A stretch of DNA of 64,000 bases from Lacisediminihabitans sp040549465 (GCF_040549465.1 NZ_JBEPTL010000012.1:52159-116158); one strand, 5' to 3'. Counted from the stretch's first letter, positions 33,258 to 41,833 are shown. The notes: a model not told the origin generated them from the sequence alone. Numbers and translations are program-made.

Positions 33258-34691
33258 ATGAATGCTCCCTCGACCGGCCCCATCGATCTCGCCCCGTTCA
33301 TCAAGGCCTATGACGTGCGTGGGCTGGTGGGTTCGCAGCTCACCACCGAGGTGGTCACCGCCCTGGCCGCCGCCTTCGTGGACGAAGTGGATGCCGCGGG
33401 CATCGACGTCGTGGTCGGCCACGACATGCGCGACTCCTCCCCGGGGTTCGCTGCCGCCTTCGCCGCCGGAGCCCAGGCACGCGGCGCCAACGTCGTGTCG
33501 ATCGGCCTGTGCTCGACGGACGAGTCCTACTTCGCCTCAGGACACTTCGACGCGCCGGCGGCCATGTTCACCGCATCCCATAACCCCGCGACCTACAACG
33601 GCATCAAATTCAGCAGGCCTGGCGCCAGGGGTATCAGCTTCGACACCGGCCTCAAGGCGATTCGCGACCGCGCGACGGAGTACCTGGAATCCGGGGTCAT
33701 CCCGGTCGCCGTTCCGGGGACGTACCGCGAACTCGACGTGCTGGCCGACTACGCCGCCTACCTGCGGTCCCTCGTCGACCTGAGCGGCATCCGTCCGATC
33801 CGCATCGTCGTGGACGCTGGCAACGGGATGGGCGGACTCACCGTGCCCGCCGTTCTTGGCGCCGCCGCGGGGCTGCCGGCGCTGCCGATCGAGATCATTC
33901 CGCTCTACTTCGATCTCGACGGTACCTTCCCCAACCACGAGGCCAACCCGCTCGACCCGAAGAACATCGTCGACCTGCAGAAGGCTGTCGTCGACAACGG
34001 CGCAGACCTCGGGCTCGCCTTCGACGGCGATGCCGACCGCTGCTTCGTCGTGGACGAGAAGGGGGATGCCGTCACACCATCCGCCGTCGCCGCGGTGGTG
34101 GCCCTGCGCGAGATCACTCGGGTACGCAAGACCCAGCCGGAGGGCGACATCTTCGTCATCCACAACCTCATCACGTCCCACATCGTGCCGGAGACCATCG
34201 AAGCAGCCGGCGCGATCCCGGTTCGCACCAGGGTCGGGCACTCGCTGATCAAAGACCAGATGGCCGAGACCGGTGCCATCTTCGGCGGCGAGCACTCCGC
34301 CCACTACTATTTCCGCGACTTCTGGGGTGCCGACAACGGGATGCTGGCCGCCATGCACTTCCTCGCAGAGTACGGCTCGCAGCCCGGGCCGCTCTCGACC
34401 ATCTCGAAGAAGTACACCCCCTACGCCCTGAGCGGCGAGATCAACTCGACGGTCGAGGACATCCCCGCTGCGTACAACCGCATCGTGGAGGCGTTCACCG
34501 GTCGCGGCGAATTCGACGAGCTCGACGGCCTCACCGTCACCGGCTGGGTATCGGCAGATGAACCGTTCTGGTGGTTCAACGTGCGCCCCTCCAACACGGA
34601 GCCGCTGCTGCGCCTCAACGTCGAGGCCCTGACCCCGGAGGCGATGACCCGCGTGCGCGACGAGGTGCTCCGCCTCATCCGGGCGTCGTAG
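33258..34691 (+). CDS. manB: Phosphomannomutase/phosphoglucomutase
   Basis: A 477-residue alpha-D-phosphohexomutase converting mannose-6-phosphate to mannose-1-phosphate (and possibly glucose phosphates). The phosphoserine loop is TASHNP (S107), the metal loop is FDGDADR (near 255-261), the sugar-binding loop is GGEHSAHYYF, and the phosphate-binding loop is RPSNTEPLLR near the C-terminus. All four active-site segments are intact. The ATG at 33258 is chosen over a TTG at 33252. It works with manA, and the GDP-mannose pyrophosphorylase gene is not in this window. Repeat copy 5 follows 40 bases after the stop. Confidence 0.94.
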   Translation: MNAPSTGPIDLAPFIKAYDVRGLVGSQLTTEVVTALAAAFVDEVDAAGIDVVVGHDMRDSSPGFAAAFAAGAQARGANVVSIGLCSTDESYFASGHFDAPAAMFTASHNPATYNGIKFSRPGARGISFDTGLKAIRDRATEYLESGVIPVAVPGTYRELDVLADYAAYLRSLVDLSGIRPIRIVVDAGNGMGGLTVPAVLGAAAGLPALPIEIIPLYFDLDGTFPNHEANPLDPKNIVDLQKAVVDNGADLGLAFDGDADRCFVVDEKGDAVTPSAVAAVVALREITRVRKTQPEGDIFVIHNLITSHIVPETIEAAGAIPVRTRVGHSLIKDQMAETGAIFGGEHSAHYYFRDFWGADNGMLAAMHFLAEYGSQPGPLSTISKKYTPYALSGEINSTVEDIPAAYNRIVEAFTGRGEFDELDGLTVTGWVSADEPFWWFNVRPSNTEPLLRLNVEALTPEAMTRVRDEVLRLIRAS

Positions 34692-34730
34692 GGTTCTGCG
34701 CGACACGGTCCTGCTGAGAGGTCTTCTGCC

Positions 34731-34809
34731 CAAAACGCAGGAGATCCGGCGCTGGCGTGCTGTTTCGGTGCCATTCGCGACCGGTGCGATGCGGATCTCC
34801 TGCGTTTTC
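34731..34809. repeat. Dispersed 79 bp inverted-repeat element, copy 5
   Basis: The arms are CAAAACGCAGGAGATC (one change from consensus) and GATCTCCTGCGTTTTC. It fills most of the manB-sahH gap and ends 34 bases before the sahH start, so it would lie in or just upstream of the sahH leader. Confidence 0.9.
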
Positions 34810-34843
34810 GGCGAAGGGAGCGGCCGCCTGCGACAATAGAAGC

Positions 34844-36307
34844 ATGTCGCTTGCATCCACCAGCACCGCCCTGCCGTTCAAAGTCCGTGACCTCGCGCTC
34901 GCTGAGGCTGGACGTCACCAGCTTCGCCTCGCGGAGAACGAGATGCCGGGGCTGATGGCCCTGCGCACCGAGTTCGGCGACTCGAAGCCCCTCGTCGGCG
35001 CCCGCATCGCGGGCTCGCTGCACATGACGGTGCAGACAGCTGTGCTCATCGAGACCCTTGTCGCCCTCGGCGCACAGGTGCGCTGGGCGAGCTGCAACAT
35101 CTTCTCCACTCAGGACGAGGCGGCTGCGGCGGTCGCCGTCGGGCCGAACGGCACACCGGAGGCACCTGCGGGAGTTCCCGTCTTCGCCTGGAAGGGCGAG
35201 ACCCTCGAGGAGTACTGGTGGTGCACCTCGCAGATCTTCGACTGGTCGGCCGAGGGCGCGACCGGGCCGAACATGATCCTCGATGACGGTGGCGACGCCA
35301 CGATCCTGGTTCACAAGGGCCGCGAGTTCGAGATCGCCGGCGTGGTTCCGGATGCTGCGGAGAGCGACACCCACGAGTGGCGGGTCATCCTCGACACCCT
35401 CCGCAACTCCCTCGCGTCGTCCCCCGACCGCTGGACGAACATCGCCGCCGGGATCAAAGGCGTTACGGAGGAGACCACCACCGGTGTCCACCGTCTCTAC
35501 GAGCTGGCGAAGTCAGGCGACCTGCAGTTCTCGGCGATCAACGTCAACGACTCGGTAACCAAGTCCAAGTTCGACAACAAGTACGGCATCCGCCACTCCC
35601 TGCCGGACGGTCTCAACCGCGCGACCGATGTGCTCATCGGCGGCAAGGTCGTGTTCGTCGCCGGTTACGGCGACGTCGGAAAGGGCGCGGCCGAGGCTCT
35701 GAAGGGCCAGGGCGCGCGGGTGATCGTCAGCGAGATCGACCCGATCAATGCGCTGCAGGCTGCGATGGACGGCTTCCAGGTAACCACCATCGACGATGTC
35801 GTCGGTGACGTCGACATCTTTGTCACGGGTACCGGCAACGAGAATGTGCTCACCGTCGACCACATGCTGGGCATGAAGCACCTCGCTATCGTCGCCAACG
35901 TCGGACACTTCGACAACGAGATCGACATCGCCGGCCTCGAGAAGCTCGCCGGAGCCGAGCGCATCGAGATCAAGCCCCAGGTGCACGAGTGGCGCCTGCC
36001 GAGCGGGCGCAGCATTCTCGTGCTTTCCGAGGGTCGCCTGATGAACCTCGGCAATGCGACTGGCCATCCATCCTTCGTTATGAGCAACTCCTTCACCAAC
36101 CAGGTGCTTGCGCAGATCGAGCTCTACGTGCACGGCGAGAACTACGGCGTGGATGTGCACGTGCTCCCGAAGCACCTCGACGAGAAGGTCGCGCGGCTGC
36201 ACCTCGACGCTCTCGGCGTGAAGCTCACCAGGCTCTCGGACGAGCAGGCGGCCTACATCGGAGTCAGCCCGGACGGCCCGTACAAGGTCGACCACTACCG
36301 CTACTGA
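34844..36307 (+). CDS. sahH: Adenosylhomocysteinase (S-adenosyl-L-homocysteine hydrolase)
   Basis: A 487-residue NAD-dependent enzyme that splits S-adenosylhomocysteine into adenosine and homocysteine, clearing the product inhibitor of SAM-dependent methylation. The sequence includes LRTEFGDSKPLVGARIAGSLHMT, WASCNIFSTQDEAAA, the NAD-binding VAGYGDVGKGAAEALKGQGA, GHFDNEID, LGNATGHPSFVMSNSF and the C-terminal PYKVDHYRY. Lys and Tyr in the last five residues complete the NAD site. The ATG at 34844 matches the expected N-terminus. Inverted-repeat copies 5 and 6 flank the gene on both sides. sahH near mtrAB is a conserved actinobacterial arrangement. Confidence 0.97.
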   Translation: MSLASTSTALPFKVRDLALAEAGRHQLRLAENEMPGLMALRTEFGDSKPLVGARIAGSLHMTVQTAVLIETLVALGAQVRWASCNIFSTQDEAAAAVAVGPNGTPEAPAGVPVFAWKGETLEEYWWCTSQIFDWSAEGATGPNMILDDGGDATILVHKGREFEIAGVVPDAAESDTHEWRVILDTLRNSLASSPDRWTNIAAGIKGVTEETTTGVHRLYELAKSGDLQFSAINVNDSVTKSKFDNKYGIRHSLPDGLNRATDVLIGGKVVFVAGYGDVGKGAAEALKGQGARVIVSEIDPINALQAAMDGFQVTTIDDVVGDVDIFVTGTGNENVLTVDHMLGMKHLAIVANVGHFDNEIDIAGLEKLAGAERIEIKPQVHEWRLPSGRSILVLSEGRLMNLGNATGHPSFVMSNSFTNQVLAQIELYVHGENYGVDVHVLPKHLDEKVARLHLDALGVKLTRLSDEQAAYIGVSPDGPYKVDHYRY

Positions 36308-36357
36308 TCCACGGCTGGCGTTCTCGCTCTACCCGCGGCGGCTCGGCGTGCCGTGCT

Positions 36358-36436
36358 GAAAACGCAGGAGATCTGCGCGAAAACGTCGCTCGCGGCATCC
36401 GTTATGCCGTTTCCGCGACGGATGTCCTGCGTTTTC
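36358..36436. repeat. Dispersed 79 bp inverted-repeat element, copy 6
   Basis: The arms are GAAAACGCAGGAGATC and GGATGTCCTGCGTTTTC, with outward extension GCT/AG. It lies 50 bases after sahH, where a terminator would be expected. Confidence 0.9.
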
Positions 36437-36476
36437 AGTGCTGACGCGGCGCGGTATCGACGCGGGGACGATCCCG

Positions 36477-36556
36477 ACGCGTGACGGCAGGGACGCGTGA
36501 CGGCAGGGACGCGTGACGGCAGGGACGCGTGACGGCAGGGACGCGTGACGGCAGGG
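36477..36556. repeat. Tandem array of five 16-bp units
   Basis: Five perfect head-to-tail copies of ACGCGTGACGGCAGGG, followed by a partial sixth (ACGCAGGGCG). It lies in the convergent gap between sahH and the RDD protein gene, ending 31 bases before the RDD stop. Each unit contains ACGCGT, a palindromic MluI-type hexamer. Confidence 0.95.
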
Positions 36557-36587
36557 ACGCAGGGCGGCGGCGGAGTCGGCGGCCGGG

Positions 36588-37445
36588 CTACGCGCGGTCG
36601 GGGAACCGGTGCGGCAGCCCCGTGAGCACCGGCTCCAGACGCTCGAGGCGCTGACGTTCGAGCTGGAGGGCGAGATATTCGCGGTCGCGGCGTATCGCGG
36701 CCACCGCGGCGAGGAAGAGTTCCGCGTTCTCCGGTGGCACCGGCGACACGTAACGCGAGGCCTCGGTCGCGAGCCGACGGGCGAGGCGGTCGCGGGCATC
36801 CGGCGTGAGCTTCGAGGCCTGGGACAGGAACTGGGCGACGCGCCTCGCAAGGCCGTCGGGCATCCGAGCGACATCAGCCGTCGTCGCCCACGCGACGAGC
36901 GGCGTCGGCACGCCGAAGACAGATGTGCTGAGGCGAGAGACCCGCTCGTTCTGGCTGTAGGTGCCGGCCAGCAGATCGCCGAGCCGCTTGGAGCGACCGT
37001 TCAGCAGGGCCACCATCGCGGCGATTCCGCCGAGCGTGGAGAAGATCTCCAGCACGCCGGTCAGCGCGCGGATGAAGGCATGGCGAAACCCGATCGATCC
37101 ACCATCGTCGCGCACGATCCTGGCACCGACAGCCAGGCGCCCGAGAGACTTGCCCTGCGTGGCCGTCTCGACTGCCGTCGGGATCACGACGATGCAGAAG
37201 ACGAGGGCGGCGATCGAGACGGCCGCACCGCTCGCCTCGTCGAGGAAACTCTGGAAGAACGGGGTCGAGATGGCGAAGATCACGAGCAGGAAGACGACGA
37301 GGGATGCCAGAAAGTCTATGATCGCGCCGGCCGCCCTCAACACGAAACTGGTCGGGCGCAGGTCGAGGCCGACGGCCTCACCGGTCATCAGCTCGGAGTC
37401 GTCGTAGACCGAACCGACCTGCGCGGTGACCGAATTCGAGACCAT
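36588..37445 (-). CDS. RDD domain membrane protein
   Basis: A 285-residue protein. An N-terminal RDD domain (about 25-175) has LDLRPTSFVLRAAGAIIDFL with the first helix, a second helix near 75-95, GKSLGRLAVGARIVRDDG and RSKRLGDLLAGTYSQNER. A long soluble C-terminal region rich in Arg and Leu (about 190-285) follows. RDD proteins are membrane proteins, some linked to ion transport. The gene is divergent from spoIIM-like by 17 bases. In mycobacteria the same pair lies near moxR2/DUF58, whose homologues here are 3 kb away, so the two sets probably work together. Confidence 0.88.
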   Translation of the reverse strand: MVSNSVTAQVGSVYDDSELMTGEAVGLDLRPTSFVLRAAGAIIDFLASLVVFLLVIFAISTPFFQSFLDEASGAAVSIAALVFCIVVIPTAVETATQGKSLGRLAVGARIVRDDGGSIGFRHAFIRALTGVLEIFSTLGGIAAMVALLNGRSKRLGDLLAGTYSQNERVSRLSTSVFGVPTPLVAWATTADVARMPDGLARRVAQFLSQASKLTPDARDRLARRLATEASRYVSPVPPENAELFLAAVAAIRRDREYLALQLERQRLERLEPVLTGLPHRFPDRA

Positions 37446-37462
37446 GTCTAGTATTTAAGCAG
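37446..37462. promoter_or_regulatory. 17 bp divergent start region, probably leaderless on the plus strand
   Basis: Only 17 bases separate the two ATGs. TAGTAT at 37449-37454 lies 8 bases before the forward ATG, and on the other strand TAAATACTA lies just before the reverse ATG. There is no room for Shine-Dalgarno sites, which suggests that at least one transcript is leaderless. Confidence 0.5.
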
Positions 37463-38455
37463 ATGGACCTCGACGCCTACTCAGCCGCACACCGCGATGA
37501 ATGGGATGAGCTTGCCCGGCTCGGTGCGAAACGTCGCTTTTCGGGCGGCGAAGCCGACGAACTCGTGGAGCGCTATCAGTCGGGTGCCAGCCAGTTATCC
37601 GCCATTAAGACGACCGCCGGGCAGTCGATCCAGGGTGATCGTCTGTCGCTGTCGCTCTCCCGCGCCCGACTGCGATTCACCGGCGCGGGCAACAATGTGC
37701 TCAGTCAGTTGCCGAGTTTCTTCGGGGCGCAGCTTCCCGCGGCGCTGTACCGCATCCGCTGGCTGTCGCTGGCCATTGCCGCGGCATCCGCCATCGTGGC
37801 CGTGCTCTACGCAGTCTGGGCGCTGAACACTCCCGGCGTGCTGGCGAACTTCGGATCCCAGGAGTCGCAGTCGCAGTACGTGAAGGAATTCGTCAACTAC
37901 TATTCCAATCACCCGTCATCGTCGTTCGCGAGCCAGGTCTGGACCAACAACGCCTGGCTCACCGCCCAGTGCGTCGCCTACGGAATCGTGGGCGTCTACA
38001 CTCCCTACCTGCTCTTCATGAATGCGCAGAACGTCGGGCTGTCCGCCGCGCTGCTCGGATCCCAGGGGCACATCGACACCTTCTTCCTCTACATCGCGCC
38101 GCACGGCCAGCTGGAGCTCTACTCAGTGTTCGTGGCTGGTGCTGCCGGCCTGAAGATCTTCTGGTCGTGGATCGCGCCGGGCGCCCGCACCAGGGGCCAG
38201 GCGCTCGCCGCCGAAGGTAGGGCGCTGTTCACCGTCGTGATCGGCCTCATCGGCTCGCTGCTGGTCTCCGGCATCATCGAGGGTTTCGTCACCAAACAGG
38301 AGTGGCCGTGGCCGATCAAGATCGGTATCGGCACCGTCGCCGTCGCCGCGTTCCTGGTCTACCAGTGGGTAATCGGCCGACGTGCGTTCCGCGCGGGCGA
38401 GACGGGTGACCTCAGCGAGTTCGAGGCGGGCGCGCGACAGATCGTCGCCGGCTGA
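37463..38455 (+). CDS. SpoIIM-like (stage II sporulation protein M) membrane protein
   Basis: A 330-residue protein. A soluble N-terminal helical region (about 1-105, with ERYQSGASQLSAIKT and SLSLSRARLRFTG) is followed by six or so membrane helices, including VAYGIVGVYTPYLLFMNAQNVG, TFFLYIAPHGQLELYSVFVAG and VVIGLIGSLLVSGIIEGFVT. The HGxxEL motif (IAPHGQLEL) is the SpoIIM signature. In non-sporulating actinobacteria these proteins form a conserved set with RDD, MoxR and DUF58 proteins and have no assigned role. It is divergent from the RDD gene. Confidence 0.88.
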   Translation: MDLDAYSAAHRDEWDELARLGAKRRFSGGEADELVERYQSGASQLSAIKTTAGQSIQGDRLSLSLSRARLRFTGAGNNVLSQLPSFFGAQLPAALYRIRWLSLAIAAASAIVAVLYAVWALNTPGVLANFGSQESQSQYVKEFVNYYSNHPSSSFASQVWTNNAWLTAQCVAYGIVGVYTPYLLFMNAQNVGLSAALLGSQGHIDTFFLYIAPHGQLELYSVFVAGAAGLKIFWSWIAPGARTRGQALAAEGRALFTVVIGLIGSLLVSGIIEGFVTKQEWPWPIKIGIGTVAVAAFLVYQWVIGRRAFRAGETGDLSEFEAGARQIVAG

Positions 38456-38486
38456 CGGGAGTCGCGGCATCCGTTCCGCATCGACC

Positions 38487-38565
38487 GAAAACGCAGGAGA
38501 TCTGCAGCCCGGCGCACACGAACGCGCCGCGATGGGCCGTACGGCATCCGATGTCCTGCGTTGTC
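38487..38565. repeat. Dispersed 79 bp inverted-repeat element, copy 7
   Basis: The arms are GAAAACGCAGGAGATC and GATGTCCTGCGTTGTC, with one mismatch in the right arm. It lies 31 bases after the SpoIIM-like gene and just before the aqpZ terminator hairpin. Confidence 0.88.
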
Positions 38566-38578
38566 GGCGGGGCGCGAA

Positions 38579-38608
38579 AAAGGGGACCGGATGAGATCCG
38601 GTCCCCTT
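38579..38608 (-). terminator. Rho-independent terminator of aqpZ
   Basis: A perfect 13-bp stem, AAGGGGACCGGAT paired with ATCCGGTCCCCTT, has a 3-base loop. Read on the minus strand it is followed by a short T run (CCTTTTTCGC), as expected downstream of aqpZ. It could also act on the convergent SpoIIM transcript. Confidence 0.85.
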
Positions 38609-38619
38609 CGTCGATCAGG

Positions 38620-39405
38620 TCAGGCTTTCGGAGCACCCTCGTTGCCAGCGAGATCGAGTGGCTTGAGGTAGGACTCGTCGGCGAGCGGTGCGCGGTCGAA
38701 CAGCGCCCTGTAGGTGAAGCCGGCGACGAGAGCGCCGAGGATCGGAACGAGGATGAACACCCAGAGCTGGCCGAGTGCCGCCGGTCCACCGAAGATCGCG
38801 GTGGCGATCGAGCGGGCCGGGTTGACCGAGGCGTTGCTCACCGGGATGGCGATGAGGTGGATGAGCGTGAGCGCGAGACCGATGGCGAGCGGCGCGAAAC
38901 CTGCCGCTGCCTTGCGGTGCGTGACGCCGAGGATCACCCAGAGGAAGAAGGCGGTGAGGATGAATTCGACCAGGATCACCGAGAGCAGGTTGAACCCGGC
39001 AGGTGAGTGGTCACCGAAGCCGTTCGAGGCGAATCCGCCCTTGAGTACGCTGTCGAGGAAGCCCTTCGGACCACCGGCAGCGATAGCGAGCAGCAGGCTG
39101 GATGCCACGACGCCACCCACGATCTGGGCGATGATGTACGGCACCACGTCACGCCACGGCAGCCGCCCGGCCGCAGCCGCACCCAGGGTGACGGCAGGGT
39201 TGAAGTGCGCACCGGAGATCGGACCGAAAGCGTAGGCACCGACGACGACGGTGAGCCCGATGGCGAGGGCGACGCCGAGGATCCCGGTGTTGCTCGACGT
39301 GAAGAGGGCTGTGCCGATCACCCCGAATACCAGGAGGAAGGTACCGAAGGCTTCGGCGATGAGGCGGGAGATGAGGGAGTGCGGGGCTTCGCTGGTTTCG
39401 GCCAT
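38620..39405 (-). CDS. aqpZ: Aquaporin Z-type water channel
   Basis: A 261-residue MIP family channel with six helices and two half-helices carrying the NPA boxes: SGAHFNPAVTLG (N69-A71) and SNASVNPARSIA (N195-A197). The stretch LIHLIAIPVSNASVNPAR matches the water-selective AqpZ subfamily, including the selectivity-filter histidine and arginine, and the first loop is free of the glycerol-facilitator insertion. The ATG at 39405 follows AAGGA by 7 bases; an upstream in-frame start at 39447 lacks such a site. It has its own strong terminator and looks monocistronic. Confidence 0.93.
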   Translation of the reverse strand: MAETSEAPHSLISRLIAEAFGTFLLVFGVIGTALFTSSNTGILGVALAIGLTVVVGAYAFGPISGAHFNPAVTLGAAAAGRLPWRDVVPYIIAQIVGGVVASSLLLAIAAGGPKGFLDSVLKGGFASNGFGDHSPAGFNLLSVILVEFILTAFFLWVILGVTHRKAAAGFAPLAIGLALTLIHLIAIPVSNASVNPARSIATAIFGGPAALGQLWVFILVPILGALVAGFTYRALFDRAPLADESYLKPLDLAGNEGAPKA

Positions 39406-39515
39406 GTGCTGATCCTTCTGTTGCTCGTGGACTTCTTCAACGCGCAACGTTGAGCGTATTCACAGGTTATCGCAGCCGTCCAGCATCGCGACAGAAGCTC
39501 GCCGCCCGATTACGG

Positions 39516-40808
39516 CTAGAGACGCCCGGCGGCTTTGAGGGCGATGTAGCGGTCGGCCAGAGCCGGCGGCAGGTCGGCTGGCGCCCCGGTGACGACCTCG
39601 GCGCCCAGCTGACGGATGGCGGCGGAGACGCGCGTCGTGTCGAGCATCGCCCGCTCGGCGGCGGCGGCACGGTAGACCTCGTCGCGGTTTCCGCGTTGGA
39701 GAGAGGCTTCGAGGATCGTCGGGTCGGTCACGGAGGAAACGACGACAGTGTGCTTGCGAGTGAGCTGCGGAAGCATCCCGAGCAGTCCGCGCGAGGCGCC
39801 GGGTGCGTCGATCGAGGTCATGAGTACGACGAGTGCGCGATGGCTGGTGACGGAGCGGACCAGGCTCGGAACGGCACTCCAGTCCATCTCGATGAGCTCG
39901 GGATCTACCGGAGCCATCACGTCGACCATGCGGGAGAGGAGGTCGGCGCCGGTCGCTCCCTGCACGCGTCCGCGAACCCGCCGGTCGTAGATCAGCAGGT
40001 CGATGCGGTCGCCGGCCCTGGTGGCCAGGGCGGCGAGCAGCAGTGAGGACTCGAAAGCAGTATCGATACGTGGCTCGTTGGCGATACGGGCCGCGGATGT
40101 TCGCGCGCTGTCCACGATGATCACGACGCGTCGATCGCGCTCCGGTCGCCAGGTGCGCACCACCAGGTCGCTGCGTCGCGCGGTGGCTCTCCAGTCGATG
40201 GAGCGCACGTCGTCGCCACGCACATACTCACGGAGGCTGTCGAACTCCGTGCCCTGTCCGCGGATCATGACGCTCGTGCGTCCATCCAGTTCTCGCAGGC
40301 GCGCGAGGCGCGATGGCAGGTGCTTACGCGAGTTGAATGGCGGCAGCACCCGGATCGCGCCCGGCACCTGGATGCTCGCCTGGCGGGCAAGCAGCCCGAG
40401 CGGTCCGAAGGAGCGGACGGTCACCTGGGCGGCGAGTCGCTCTCCGCGACGGAACGGCGTCAGGCTGGTGATGATCGACCGTCGTTCACCGGATGGCACG
40501 CTCACCCGCGCTCGCGACGGGCTCGCGCCTGCGGACGGCTGCCAGCCATCCCTGACGATCCCGTGAACCCTCCGGCGCCCGGTGTTCGCGAGGAACAGGG
40601 TGGACGGCACGGTCTCGCCGAGCCGCACCCGTTGTGGTAGCTCGCGTTCCAGCACGAGCTGGCGCGGGGAACCGGCGAGTATCAGGTCGACGGCGCCGAC
40701 GACGGCGGCGAAGAGCAGCCAGGCCAGAAGCCATCCGGGGTCGCCGAGCACGACGACCGGCAGGATGCCGAGCGCCACGAGCAGCACGAACCACCCAGAC
40801 AGTGCCAT
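39516..40808 (-). CDS. DUF58 domain protein (MoxR partner)
   Basis: A 430-residue protein with two N-terminal helices (about 4-55), an extracytoplasmic-type beta region, and the DUF58 block REYVRGDDVRSIDWRATARR with a following VWA-like region (VVIIVDSART with a MIDAS-like DxS, then LLLAALATRAGDRIDLL). DUF58 proteins pair with MoxR ATPases, which are thought to act as chaperones that insert metals or mature envelope complexes. It is the last gene of the minus-strand operon that begins at 45002, starting 19 bases after the MoxR stop. The N-terminal MALSGWFVLL start is favoured because it opens directly on the first helix. Confidence 0.88.
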   Translation of the reverse strand: MALSGWFVLLVALGILPVVVLGDPGWLLAWLLFAAVVGAVDLILAGSPRQLVLERELPQRVRLGETVPSTLFLANTGRRRVHGIVRDGWQPSAGASPSRARVSVPSGERRSIITSLTPFRRGERLAAQVTVRSFGPLGLLARQASIQVPGAIRVLPPFNSRKHLPSRLARLRELDGRTSVMIRGQGTEFDSLREYVRGDDVRSIDWRATARRSDLVVRTWRPERDRRVVIIVDSARTSAARIANEPRIDTAFESSLLLAALATRAGDRIDLLIYDRRVRGRVQGATGADLLSRMVDVMAPVDPELIEMDWSAVPSLVRSVTSHRALVVLMTSIDAPGASRGLLGMLPQLTRKHTVVVSSVTDPTILEASLQRGNRDEVYRAAAAERAMLDTTRVSAAIRQLGAEVVTGAPADLPPALADRYIALKAAGRL

Positions 40809-40827
40809 CAGAGAATCCGAGCCATGG

Positions 40828-41802
40828 CTAGATCGGCACCTGCACCTGCTGCAGGATCGACCGCAGGATCGAATCCGGGGAGACACCCTCGAGTTCAGCC
40901 TCCGGCCGCAACTGGATGCGGTGCCGCCAGACCGGCAGCGCCATCGCCTGCACGTGGTCGGGGGTGATCGAGTCGAAACCGGTCAACCAGGCCCAGGCCT
41001 TGGCGGCCGCGAGAAGTGCCGTGGTTCCACGAGGACTCACGCCGAGCCTGACCGACGGGCTCTGCCGCGTGCCTCGTGCGAGGTCGACGATGTAGGACAG
41101 CACGTCGGTGCTCGCCCCGACCTTCGCGACATCCGCTTGGGCTGCGGCGAGCTGGTCGGCATCGAGAACCGCCGAGACACCGGCGGCCTCCAGGTTGCGC
41201 GGGTTGAAACCGGCGGCACTGCGGGTCAGCACTTCGACCTCGTCGTTGCGCTCCGGGATGTCGAGCACCAGCTTGAGCAGGAACCTGTCGAGCTGTGCTT
41301 CGGGCAGCGTGTAGGTGCCCTCGTATTCGATCGGGTTTTGGGTGGCCGCGACGATGAACGGCACGGGAAGCGGCCGCGTCTCGCCGTCGACGCTGACCTG
41401 CCGCTCCTCCATCGCCTCCAGCAGCGCCGACTGGGTCTTCGGCGGCGTGCGGTTGATCTCATCGGCGAGCAGGATGTTGGTGAACACGGGCCCCGCGCGG
41501 AAGTCGAACTCGCCCGACTTCGCGTCGTAGACCAGTGAACCTGTCACGTCGCCCGGCATCAGGTCGGGGGTGAACTGCACCCGCTTGGTTTCGAGGTGCA
41601 GCGCACGGCTGAGCGTGCGCACGAGGAGTGTCTTGGCGACGCCCGGCACACCCTCGAGCAGCACGTGGCCACCGGCGAGCAGCGCGATGATGAGGCCGGT
41701 CACCGCGCCGTCCTGGCCGACGACGGCCTTGCCGACCTCGGTGCGCACCCGTGCGAACTGGGCGCGGAGGTCGGTGGTCGAGCTCGGGGCGTAGTCGGTC
41801 AT
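40828..41802 (-). CDS. MoxR family AAA+ ATPase
   Basis: A 324-residue AAA+ protein. Walker A is GVPGVAKT within HVLLEGVPGVAKTLLVR, Walker B is ILLADEINRTPPKTQSALLEAM, and sensor regions follow in FIVAATQNPIEYEGTYTLPEAQLDRF, then VSPRGTTALLAAAKAWAWL. This is the standard MoxR order. The ATG at 41802 has GGAG 9 bases upstream. It lies between DUF58 and DUF4350 genes and is expected to work with them on a membrane or extracytoplasmic client. The set resembles mycobacterial Rv3691-Rv3693. Confidence 0.94.
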   Translation of the reverse strand: MTDYAPSSTTDLRAQFARVRTEVGKAVVGQDGAVTGLIIALLAGGHVLLEGVPGVAKTLLVRTLSRALHLETKRVQFTPDLMPGDVTGSLVYDAKSGEFDFRAGPVFTNILLADEINRTPPKTQSALLEAMEERQVSVDGETRPLPVPFIVAATQNPIEYEGTYTLPEAQLDRFLLKLVLDIPERNDEVEVLTRSAAGFNPRNLEAAGVSAVLDADQLAAAQADVAKVGASTDVLSYIVDLARGTRQSPSVRLGVSPRGTTALLAAAKAWAWLTGFDSITPDHVQAMALPVWRHRIQLRPEAELEGVSPDSILRSILQQVQVPI

Positions 41803-41833
41803 GCGTTCATTCTCCACGGTTGTTTCGGATGGT

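Noticed and set aside
34810..34843. SAH or SAM riboswitch before sahH
   Set aside because: Only 34 bases remain between the repeat element and the start codon, too few for the known riboswitch folds, and no conserved core was seen.
33537..34856. 439-codon minus-strand frame opposite manB
   Set aside because: Antisense shadow of an intact manB; its N-terminus is translated repeat DNA.
21364..38565. CRISPR array made of the GAAAACGCAGGA repeats
   Set aside because: Copies are kilobases apart, palindromic in pairs and separated by genes; no regular spacers or cas genes.
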